Below the pieces are notes generated by a model, which saw only the letters and a list, made by a program, of their open reading frames with translations, was not told where the DNA came from and ran no database searches. This document shows, in pieces, positions 53,745 to 64,000 of a stretch of 64,000 nt of DNA. Numbering within the stretch: position 1 is the stretch's first letter; every line of letters starts with the position of its first letter. Both the position numbers and the translations under genes were made by a program. Source of the DNA: Opisthocomus hoazin (Eukaryota; Chordata; Aves; Opisthocomiformes; Opisthocomidae); the NCBI RefSeq assembly GCF_030867145.1, contig NC_134434.1, positions 8,308,001 to 8,372,000 on the forward strand. The letters are read 5' to 3'.

Positions 53745-54086
53745 AGCTGGGGCTGCTCAGCCTGGAGGGGAGAGGCTGCGGGGAGAGGGGGGGCTACAGG
53801 AAAGGTGGGGATAGGGTTTGTAGCAGGGCCTGTTGCGACAGGACAAAGGGGAATGGTTTTAAACTGGAAGATTCAGACTGGACTTCATGTTTTTACGCTG
53901 AGGGTGGTGAGACCCTGGCCCAGGCTGCCCAGAGAGGTGGGAGATGCCCCACCCCTAGGAACATTCTAGGCCGGGTTGGACGGGGCTCTGAGCAACTGGA
54001 TCCGCTTGAAGATGTCCCTGCTCACAGCAGGGGGTTGGGCTGGATGGCCTTGAAAGGTCCCTTCCCACCTCAATTATTCTGTGACT
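53745..54086 (+). mobile_element. CR1 LINE 3' fragment between GAA and CCDC40
   Basis: CR1 blocks are present: GCTGGGGCTGCTCAGCCTGG, GGCCCAGGCTGCCCAGAGAG and GGGTTGGGCTGGATGGCCTT, followed by GAAAGGTCCCTTCCCACCTC and a tail ATTATTCTGTGA. It occupies most of the space between the GAA promoter and the CCDC40 3' end. Confidence 0.9.
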
Positions 54087-54188
54087 TTCAATAAACATTA
54101 CACCCTACACATTTTTATTTGTTTACAAAGCCTGCAGGCTGCAGAAGAACAAGAGCAGATGGTTCTATGCATTTTGTCCGTGCCTCCG

Positions 54189-57100
54189 TCAGGCTTCCTG
54201 CGAGGCGAGCCTGGATTCCAAGCACTGGCCGAGCCACTGGAGAGCCCTTTGGTGCTGAGGATGTTCCTGCTGGACCTGGTGGATAACGGCGTTAATGGTC
54301 CGGAGCCGGTCCTGCAGCTTCTGCTGCTTGTGTCGCCAGGCTTGTTCAGTGCGGCACAGGGGAGTGTACTTCCCTTCCTTCAGTGCCTGCAGATGCTTCT
54401 GGCGTGTCTGGTAGGCCACAATCTCCAACAGGTTCTGAGAAAAGCAACAACGGAAATGGCTTTGAGAGCAAACTGCACACAGAAAGGAACAAAGAAATCA
54501 GCGTGACTGTGTCACAGGTCCTGTAACCCTCATCTCTGGAAAGGGAAGGGCTGCTGAAGAAGGATTTTGCCGTGAAGTCCCCACTGTAACAGCCAAGCTG
54601 CATCCCCATTCTGAGTGTTGTAGAGGTGCAGTCATGGCACAGAGTTCCATCAGTCAGAGAAACACCCATGCATACAAGGCAGCCCTTGCCAGGACAGAGT
54701 TTCACCAACTTAAAAACGTCAGAGGAGGTCCTTCAAGCCCTTGCGCTGGCTCTCAAAGTTGTAACGTACTTCTGAGCAGCCAGCTAGCGCTCACGAAGGA
54801 TAGTTGTTACCAGATGATTTCAAAATACAAACAATGTCCTTCAGGCTGATGTTCCCAGGGGAACACTGCCTCGCCAAGAGTGCAACTGCAGCACCAAAAT
54901 TCAGGACCACTACGAGCCCTCAAAATGTGCTCAGTTAACTTACGGTGTTGCTGGAATTACCGCCAAGCACGCCCAGTTCAGCATGGTGGCGAGACAAGGA
55001 GACAGGGAGCTGGCAGCAGAAGAAAGCAGCAGGTCCTATGTGCTTCGTGTGCTGCAAGGAAGCGGATGCACTCACCCATCGTTTCTTGTTCCGAAGACAT
55101 TCTGCGTCTAAATCGAGGCCATCGGACTCCGCCTGCAGTTCATGCAATTCTTGCTGCTTTTCCGAGAAGGAGACACTAAGGGACGCTTGGGTGCTCTCCA
55201 GCTCCAGGATGGTTTTGTTGCAGTCTTCAGTGCTCTAGTGAATGGAAGAGAAGGAAACAGTAGGTTCTGGCTCTTCAGTTCACCTGCATTCCCAGCCACC
55301 TTCCCAGAACTCTTTTTTTTTTTTAATGAGTTTCCAAAGCCTGGCCCCTGTGCAGCGCTGCACCTGTGGAGCTGCAGGATCTGTGTACTGACACCCTGCG
55401 TGCCCGTGCCGAGTGCGCACCGGTGCTCATCACAAGGCAAATACAGGCTACGTGCACTCTCGCAGCCCTGCTTTACTTGCTCACCTTCTGGGTTTTGCTG
55501 ATCTTCCTTCTCAGCTCCTGTTTCTTGCGGTGGAAGTCGCTCCTGGTGATATGTTTCTTATCTGTTTTGTTCTGACGTTCACGAATTGCTATCGCCTCTC
55601 TACGAGAAACAGATGCCTCCATATCACGAGTCATCTTCTCCTGCAGCTTCATCAGCTGGCCAAGGCGGACCTGCCATTTGTCAAGACATAAAATAAGGTG
55701 GAAATAACGAATGGTTCTGAACAGCACCTAACTGAAGTCTTCTGTGTGGCACATGCCATCTACATAAACCAGACATACATGGCACGCGAGCGCTGGCAAG
55801 CCAAATTTGCTCTAAATCTAAACCTAGCATGCGCTACGTGGATCCGGAAGGCAGAGGGCTAGATTATGAACTCGTCTATAAGCTTCAAAATGTTTCACTG
55901 ATAGCAAAAGCAGAAGAGCAGAAGTATCCCAAGAAGGCACGGGAAGACTTGCTTTGCCAGAAGACAGAAGACTTCCCTAACCAGTAATTAAGATGATGCA
56001 ATATTTAGTAATCAACATTTCTTTGCTTACAGATTGGGGTCACGGAATAAGGTGGCAGACGTATTACATTTTAAATAGATTTCTCAGGTCTGTCCAGATT
56101 CTGCTGCAGCCTGTTACAGAGCATGCACAAGGAGCACATAAAGCGCCTGCACGCTGGATGTATTTAATTGAACCTAGCTGCAGAGTGGTGAGATTTCCAG
56201 TACTGCTGTGGCCGTGAAGATGCTACTTCTCCAGCCTGTTCCTCATCTCCTGCCTGACGATTCAGCAACTCCAAAGCCGAATACATTGTGTGCAGCTTCC
56301 CCTCCTCAGTCCTCTTTCTCCACGGCTTACTTGCATCCCATGAATCTCTGTTCTCATGGCTTGGATTTCGCCTTGTCCTGCCTCAGAATCCACCGCTGCA
56401 CGCATCTCTCTCGTCAGCTGGATCTTTTTCTCCCATAGCATGACTTGATGCCTTCAGCGACAGAAAGGGAAAGCAGTGCCTTAGTAAACAGCGGAGAGGA
56501 CGCGCTCTCTGGGCATCAGTGGCAGCACACTCCTGAGGTCGATTCTGAACACAGAGCTGAACGGTTCGGCAGAAACTAAGGGTTTGCATATGGGACATGT
56601 AAAAGGGCGGCAACAGAGCAGCGTAAAATCAGACAGGAAGAGCCTCAATTTAGAATATGGGATGACGACCATAAAAACAAGGACGCCCAGGCTGCCAGGG
56701 GGCTGCCAGACCCCAGTTAATTGCCCAGTGCAGCACACTCGCTCCAAGTTGCTGGCAGAGGAGACAGCACGCAGCCTTCCCATACAGATCTCGGCAACGT
56801 CCAGCACAAGCATGCCGGAATCATTAAAGCCAACGTCCTCTCAGCTCTTGCTGGTTCCAGAGACAGCTAAAGCACCCTTCAGTTTCTGCGTTTCAAAAAT
56901 TCGTTAAACTCCTTTCATCTTATCCAAGAACACAAGCACATTTGCTGGTGCTGGTTCAGTTTGACGGCTGGGAAAGAAAGGTAACATGGACACACATACG
57001 ACTGTGGCACAAAGCAAGAATCTCTCTGGTACCTACTCTGCTTCCACCAGGCTGTTTAGGAGTCTTTCCTTCTCCTCAGTCAACTGGCTGTGCCTCTCCT

Positions 57101-60100
57101 GCAGCTCAATGGATTCTTTTTCTGCTACCTAGGTTTAGGAAGCACAAAGCAATACAACATTGTCAGGCTTTACAGGATCACCGTTCGCCTCTGATGTGCG
57201 TGGGAGGTTGAGACCTGGGAACGAGATTGCAAGCCTCTGTACCTTGAGAGAGCGTACAAACTCGTTCTCTGTGATAATGTTGCCATCCTGCAGCTCCTTG
57301 AAGCTGTTGTTGTTCTTGTTGATCAACACATTCAACTTTATCAAGTCATTTGACATGTTCCTCATGTGACGTTCGATGTCTTTCTGTTCTTTTGTCTCCT
57401 GCTGAATTTCATCTACAGGTGAACAGAAGAAAGTCTTAAAATTCCCAGGAGCACTGGGCTGAATGCAGGCAAGGTGACAAACTGCTATTAGACCAGCCAA
57501 CACTGCACGTGGAGCCACCTGCGTCCCTCATACCCAGCCAAAACATTTTTTCATAAGCCCAAAAATCAAGTAAGGTTTTGAAGGAGACTGCTGCGGAAAA
57601 GAGTTGGTTTTGGCCAAGGAAAGTACTATTGTTGGTGGGGACAGCTACCTGCCAACCACTTGCAAACTTTATTTAAGAAGCATAACATGGGACATGGTCA
57701 CTTCGGGTTCGACTGTGTCAGGTCAGACAGCAGGATCGATCGTTATAGGAAATAACGACATGCAAAACAGCAGAAGGTGCCCGGCTCTCAGCCCCCGAGT
57801 ACAGTGCTGGGACCACTTGCATTATTGCTCACACGTAAGTAGGGGCACTGAGGGCATGCTTTGGTGAAAGTCTAGCATTACCCATCTGTAAGCCTTCCCT
57901 CCCTTTTTTGTTCATTCATGGATGAATATTTCAAGAAACAGTCAGGGAATGACTCACTTTCAGTGCGCAATTTCTTCTGCTGCATTATTGTGAGCTGTTT
58001 CTTTAGCATATCCAAGGAGGCTATTTGCTCTTCCCGTTCATGTGTTAACTTGACCAGCTCATTCTGCAGATTGAGCCAGTACTTCTGTAGCGTCATCACC
58101 TCAGAATTAGATTCTTCTGTCTGCTTGGTCAGCTTGTTGATGTCAATTTCCAGTGGTCCCAGTTCTTGCCCCTGTACGAGGGCAAGCTTTGGGGTTAGTC
58201 AGGCAGAAGCTGCTGGAGCACTTGTTTATAGCATCATTGCAGAAGGCCGGTCCAGCTGCTGAGACGCCCACCAAATACTTCACCTACGCCGAGACTTTGT
58301 CAGTCAGTTACTTGCTGCCTCCATTTCCCATGAGCTGGACGGGACTAATCAGCCCTGACCTCACAGGAATAAATGCAACAGAAGCCCAAACGGTTCTCAG
58401 ACTCTGGCGAGAGCAGCTCCTAAGCTCTTACAACAGGTACATCTGGACATTCAAAAGTTTGCAAAGCGTATGCCCCAGTAATCATTTTTGCACTGGTATC
58501 CATAAAGGTCTTACAGCTCACAGTGCTCGGGATAGATCTGGGTAGCACCCGAACAGGGCCAACCATCACGCAGCTTAAGTCACTCTGCCTGTTCCTTCTC
58601 CACTCATCAGTCTTTGTAGATTTTATAATTACAACCCATTTACTCCCAGAGCAAATTGATGTCATTCAGCATTTTCATCAGTGCAGACAACTCCCTGCTA
58701 GGAGCCTCTGTGCTAGGCACACCCTCGTTTCACAATGATTTCTTAATGCCAGCTCCTCTTCCCATGCATTTTGAACTGCTTGACCAATGTAAACATGTAC
58801 ATCAACCAGTGCAGCTTTTACGTCACAATACCGATGCCTGAAGTTTGAACTGTCCAGCACTTCTGCAGTTACCTTTATCAAAGGCATCTGTGGCCACCAC
58901 AAAGAATAAAATCAAGTTTGGGATTGAAACGTAAGGGTACATACCCCCTGCTGAGAAAGAACCATCTCCAGCCTCTTGTTGTACTGGCTGATGACCCTTC
59001 GCTTGTTCTCAATCAGGAGACTGCACTTTGCAATCTCACTTTCACTGCGGCTGATCAGATCGTGGACATTTTTTATTTCCTTGTCCAGCTCACAAAGTGT
59101 TTTTTGGAGGATTGTCAGCCTGCAGCTGGTATGAGTTGCATTCAGAATAACCTCTGCCATATCATTCTCAACCTTGGAAAAATGCAGCTCCTAGGAATAT
59201 CAACAGACAGGAAACAAATTACTGTCACCAACAGCAACTCGTTGATTTGTAACGCCCACTTATCAAAGCACAGGAATCAAAGGATTTAGATTCTACTCCC
59301 AGGTCGATACCACAAGCTGTAAGCAAGCTACTCACCCTCTCTGTACCTTTGTTTCTCCATCTATTGACAGGAGATAGCAATATTTACCTCTGCCATAAGG
59401 CTGTTGAAAAGCATTCAGGAGCCTAAACATCCACAAACCCTGTAAGAGACCACACTCATCACCTCTGCAATTATCTTCCCTGCCCGGATGTCTCCGGTTG
59501 CCTGGCTAACAGCAGCAGCACATTACTACATGGTGCCTTCTCCACCTGACAGACGCATCCCTCGCCTAACAACTGTCCTAGCCAGGAAGCGTGGCTATGC
59601 CTTTGTTTCAGTGCAGTAGGAAGGAGCCAGGTAACCTTCAAGAGCCCGTCTGCTACTTCCGCACAGTCTGGACACACAGCGAGAGGCTGCAGGTTGGTCT
59701 TTTGCAAGTCCGTAGTCTCTGCGCTATATTCTACTCCCAGATGCCATAGGGGTCAATGCGGAGTATCCACTTGTTTGTGGGTCTGTCGGAAAGGGGGTGG
59801 AGGGGCCTTCCTCACGATGAAAGCCAACCCTGGAAGTCTTCCAGTTCCTTAAGATATACACCTGATTTAAAAAACTCAGGCAGGCTGAAGTAACCTGTGG
59901 TAATACAGAGGTGTGAGCACGTTGTGCTAGTGCCAGCCCACACAACTCAACACAATAAATACTATGCTGAATCTTCTAGTTTTTCTATCCGTACCAGCTA
60001 CACAGTCCCAAAGAGAGCAACTTATCATGCCACGAAGGACTGTGGCTCTGGTGTGACTGTTCCTTGGACTGTAATCCTTATTTGGAAACTGAGAGTACGC

Positions 60101-63100
60101 CTGTACCACATTCCATGAGGCAGTACAGAGATGTAAGTTAATGTGGAGTATTGAAGTACCACACAGCCACTGTCTTCCTGCAATACATAAAGAGGTTCAA
60201 GTTCTTACAGTAAACATTTCCAGGATTCATCATTCTGCCCCATTTTTTAAGTAAAGAAAGAATAGTATGTTATGCGTCAGGCCTCTTTGGCCAAACTCTC
60301 TCGCATGCACAAGAAAGCTGCCGTAAGATGCCTCACTGGAAGAACTAAACTGAAGTTGCAAACCCAGCAGAGCTTCAATTGCAGACTTAAAAAACAAAAT
60401 GAAGACACTGACAAAACGCGCTTGAGAAACACTGCTCTAGGCTGTTTCCTTCCCCTGCCCTCCCAAGCGGAAGAGATACCACACCAGATCTGTTTTTCTC
60501 TTATGAAGTTTTGCAGCCAGCTGTGAGAAGTGTTTTGTGGCTTTGCTGGATATCATCTGGTCCTGAAGCTTTGCCACAATTTCATTCTCCACCTGCAATC
60601 TGGCATCAGTTCCTTTCTCTATATCCTTACTGATGGACAGCAGCTCATCCAGACGAGCAGCTTGATCCTAGAAGGTAGGGAAGACAGAGACAGGATCACC
60701 ACAACTGTTTGGGGAAGGGGTTTAAATACCATCCTACACTTCAAAAGCATTCTTCTCCCATGTGACTCTTCTCACCATCTTGGTCCTGTTGAAGGCCTGC
60801 TCTGTCTCGTGAAGAATGCGAGTGTAAGTGCCAGATTCAACCTTCAGGGCCTCCTGCCTTGAAAGGCACTGGGCAATCAGTTTCTTTGTCATCTCGGCAT
60901 CGTTCTGTGAACGGCTCAGGGTGGTGACAAGCAACTCATTCTTCTCCTCCTCCTTCCTGATCAACTTTCTACAGCCATGGATGTCCGTTTCCAGGGACCT
61001 GAGGTCATGTCTGTACTTGCTGGAGAGGCAAAGAGGATGGAAAAATCATCACAAGGATTGATCTGCGTGCTGAACAGTCAGCGACAAATTCCTCTTTTCA
61101 AACACGCTCTTGCAGCAACAACTGACCAAGAAGGAAGAGTGTTACAAAGGCTAGTCCGCTGTGACAGTGCGGAATCATCGGAACATCCAGATGGAGACAT
61201 TAACTTCTGAAAGGAAATCTATGTGGCAAAATGAATCCCTTCTTTCAGTCTTGTTCCCACCTCCTGCTTCTTACCAGGACGCCACCATATAAAAGCATTT
61301 TGTTTGTTCTCAGAGAACCAGTCAAGCTTTAAGTCTCCAGACCAAATAAACCCTTCCTTTGGCACCAACAGCGAGGCTTTCCTGAAGGTTTCTAAAGGCA
61401 TCACAAAATCCTCACCGAAAGCGATAGACACACCCTTCTTGCTGTCTAGCTCTTTGGATTGACAGATGTTACAAAGGTGAAGGAACTCTTTTAAAGGAAT
61501 AAAATACGAATAGAAAAGCTCTAAACAGCTTTAAAAACCCCACACATTTCAAGGGAGAGTTGTGTTTTGGATTAAAATAGTAACAAAGAACTGTGCATCT
61601 TATCCTTTAACCTTATCACGTGCTTTAGAGCAGCAGGCTTCTGTCTGATGCACCCTGCACACGCAGTAATAAACCTGACAGAAGACGTACTGCCCCTTTT
61701 AGAATCCCACCTGTCCAACCGATCTGAGGTCTCTCCCGGGACTGTTTTCAGAGACCATACCTCAGTAACTCTTGTGCGGCAATATAGGCCTCATCTCTTT
61801 GCTTCATCCCAGCCAAGCTGCTTTTCCAGTGGTTCATCAGTCGCTTTTTCTCCATGTTAATAGCCTGTACCTCCATACAAGCCTAAGGAAGAGAGAATTG
61901 GTAGACAGGATGAATCTGTGCTGGGTTGAAAAACCAGATTCATGTTACAATGCCATATTTTTCTTCTGTTCATAATATGCTGGGCAGGAACATCTTCAAC
62001 TAGTATGTGTCTGGTTTATTGTCACACCAGACCACAGAGCACAGATCTCCAAGGAAAAAAAAAAGTGCTGAGAAGCTGAGAGAGGAAGTGATTTACAGGC
62101 AATTCTCAAGGACAAAGGGGGGGGGGGGGGGGAAAGAAGTCTTCATTCCTGCAAACAGGAACAAACCATACAACTCTGGCCTACATTGACCATAGCACGT
62201 GAGCATGAGCCAAAGGGGTCAGTCCTTCCAGAGGGAAATATTAACCAGAAGAAACAGCACCCTCCTACCTCATTTACTGCTTGCCGAGTTACTTTTGTGT
62301 CCTCTGCCTGGGCTACAAACTGAGCTTCAAACAGAGCAATCTGTTCCTGTAGTTCGTAGGCTTTTCTTGTCAAGCGGTCTACCAGAAGATCCTAAAGAGT
62401 CAGAGCCAAACGGTTCCGGATGAGTAATATAATCTCAGCCTTAACCAACTATATTCTACAAGAATGACATAGGCTAGAAAAGCAATTAAATTGGCAACTG
62501 GATTAGACTTGATTCCTACTCAAACTTTTCCATTCATAAACAAATGACTCGGGAATGCAGCAGTGACAACTTTCAAGAGAATGAGACCACCTGTGCTGAT
62601 TTTTTAATTATTCCATTTGCAGTATATAAATTGATACTTCAGATCTGAAGCAGCTTTCATTCCCGTCAGCATGGATTACATTGTGCCATCTCTGCAGCAG
62701 CTGGGGAGCTTAATAATTTATATTTTAAAGTACTTGGTTAAAAAAACCTCTAAATCCATTCGATTTCAACTGTTTGCCTGCAATTCCGCATCAATAACCA
62801 CCAGCCTGCGTCCTGCTGCAAGCAGACGGCAGCAGAGGGAGCTCCAGCCCGCCGACCGGCTCGGTTCCTTCCCCAAGCTCTGCACCGCCAATCTCGGCGT
62901 GACTCCGAACGATGCCCGACGCTTGAACCTATGACACTTCTTTACTAAAGATCTTTCTGCCCCCACGCCCCCTTTGCTTGAGTGAAGAGGGATTTACTAC
63001 TATAAGGCTTGTCAAAAACCTTTGGGCAGTACAAGCCACTACCTTAGCGGTGGGGATTCTGCTCATTTTTAGAAAAGCCTGCTTTTGGGGAGTTTGGGGT

Positions 63101-63419
63101 TTGGGTGGGGTTTTTTCCAATTATTTGGGAAAAGTATCCCCACGCCTCTTCCATGGTGCTGTCACTATAGCCTTCCTGCTGACAAGGTACCACATCCTCC
63201 CAGACTCACCACGAAGTGTCATCTGTATTTATTTATTTTTTAAAGCAGTTTTACTTGATACCTGTTTTTTCTTTTCCACCTCAGCCTGGACCTTCTCTGC
63301 CTCAGCCTTCTTTGTCGACTGTTTCGTTAGTAAAATGTTATGACGCATATCCTGGTCCATATTCTGCATGTAGAAGAGATGCAAGGCCAGGTTTTCAACC
63401 TGGGTCTGCATTGTAGAAA
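54189..63419 (-). CDS. CCDC40: CCDC40, coiled-coil axonemal ruler protein; 5' part off the right edge
   Basis: Thirteen terminal coding exons are visible: 63262-63419, 62269-62391, 61761-61882, 60776-61019, 60485-60667, 58945-59190, 57958-58171, 57243-57412, 57037-57128, 56331-56451, 55485-55670, 55076-55234 and 54189-54434. They give about 753 C-terminal residues in phase. Human CCDC40 (1,142 aa) matches throughout: [80 protein letters not shown] and [18 protein letters not shown]. The protein is almost wholly coiled coil. With CCDC39 it forms the 96-nm ruler that places inner dynein arms and nexin links in motile cilia; human loss causes primary ciliary dyskinesia. AATAAA for the 3' end is at 54119-54114. 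Confidence 0.97.
59191..60484. other. Longest CCDC40 intron in the window, no feature recognised
   Basis: This 1.3-kb intron separates two coding exons whose proteins are adjacent in human CCDC40. I find no exon, repeat family or RNA gene in it. A short minus frame at 59471-59707 has no matching splice sites. Confidence 0.6.
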
Positions 63420-64000
63420 CTGGGGAGGCAGGAGGAAAAATATGTTTAAACACACACTTTAAACAGACATAAATGAGAAAGAAATATAGAAGCACCCAAA
63501 GCAAAACTCGCCCACATACCAGCTAAATCAGCGCTCCCTGAAATGAGAGTTTACAACAGCTCTGGAGTGTAGCTCCACAAGCAAAGCTCACAATCTTGGT
63601 AAGCAATTCCTTGACTCCCAGCACACAGAATCCCGGGAGATCAAAGATGGGGCCTCGGGAGGCTGGGGATCCACCCCTCTGCCCCAAAACAGAACTGTCT
63701 CTTTCTCAGCCTCTTGAATGCTTCTCTTAATTTTTTCAGTAGCCCAAAAAAATATTTCTAGGCAATTTATTTTCATGCTTAGCTATCCTTGCCATTGAAA
63801 TTTCTTTACTGTTTCCTATCCAAATCCCTGCAACGCAAAAAGAACAAGTCAAGTCCATTTCTTTGGCTGGAATGGGCTCCCATGTGGCTGGTGCTCTCAC
63901 ACTCCTGGATGCCCCTACTGACCTACAACCCTTGCAATCTCATCACACCCTTACAGAGACACAGGCAAAGATAACAGAGCGATGGGAGATTTCCTCCTGC
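63420..64000. other. Right-edge CCDC40 intron
   Basis: After the exon at 63262-63419 no further exon with an acceptor/donor pair and CCDC40-like coding is seen. The next upstream exon, expected to encode the segment around ARALYTKTCAAANEERKKL in human, must lie outside the window. Confidence 0.6.

Noticed and set aside
58420-58665. Minus-strand open frame within CCDC40
   Set aside because: The adjacent exons 58945-59190 and 57958-58171 encode neighbouring human CCDC40 residues, so there is no room for another exon. The frame does not resemble coiled coil.

Overview
This is a vertebrate nuclear window, almost certainly from a bird. CR1 LINE 3' ends lie on both strands, there is a solo retroviral LTR of a type common in bird genomes, introns are short, and promoters and minisatellites are very GC-rich. 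Gene order matches human 17q25.3 read in reverse. There are five protein-coding genes and no convincing RNA gene. I rebuilt exons by eye from splice sites, reading phase and remembered vertebrate protein sequences. For all five genes the joined exons keep one open frame.

Layout: (1) about 0.2-33.6 kb, minus strand: RNF213, the giant dynein-like AAA+ / RING E3 ligase. Thirty-five coding exons are visible, from a start codon at 32430 to exon 35 at 209-356. The 3' end, with the RING and RZ fingers, lies off the left edge. The core is one 3.6-kb exon (4467-8060) with two Walker A/B sets. The acidic, low-complexity N-terminal region has been remodelled by a 2.1-kb tandem duplication (25603-30463). 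One breakpoint falls inside exons and makes an in-frame chimeric exon, and a solo LTR sits in the second copy. (2) 32.4-34.2 kb: CpG island with minisatellites, a pair of IRF-type motifs, three octamer-like motifs and the poly(A) signals of the next gene. (3) 34.2-41.4 kb, minus: SLC26A11, a sulfate/anion transporter, 16 coding exons, 596 aa. (4) 41.6-45.5 kb, plus: SGSH (heparan N-sulfatase), 8 exons, 502 aa, head to head with SLC26A11 across 199 bp. (5) 46.2-53.5 kb, minus: GAA (lysosomal acid alpha-glucosidase), 19 coding exons, 896 aa. (6) 54.1 kb to the right edge, minus: CCDC40 (ciliary axonemal ruler protein), the last 13 coding exons. Its 5' part lies off the right edge.

SGSH and GAA are both lysosomal hydrolases. 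SGSH releases sulfate from heparan chains, and its divergent neighbour SLC26A11 is a sulfate-family transporter, so the shared promoter makes biological sense. RNF213 is an innate-immunity and lipid-associated E3 ligase, and its promoter motifs fit interferon control. CCDC40 acts in motile cilia and appears functionally unrelated. The human neighbours CARD14 and EIF4A3 are absent from the interval between SGSH and GAA. The main finding is the RNF213 N-terminal exon duplication and chimeric exon.
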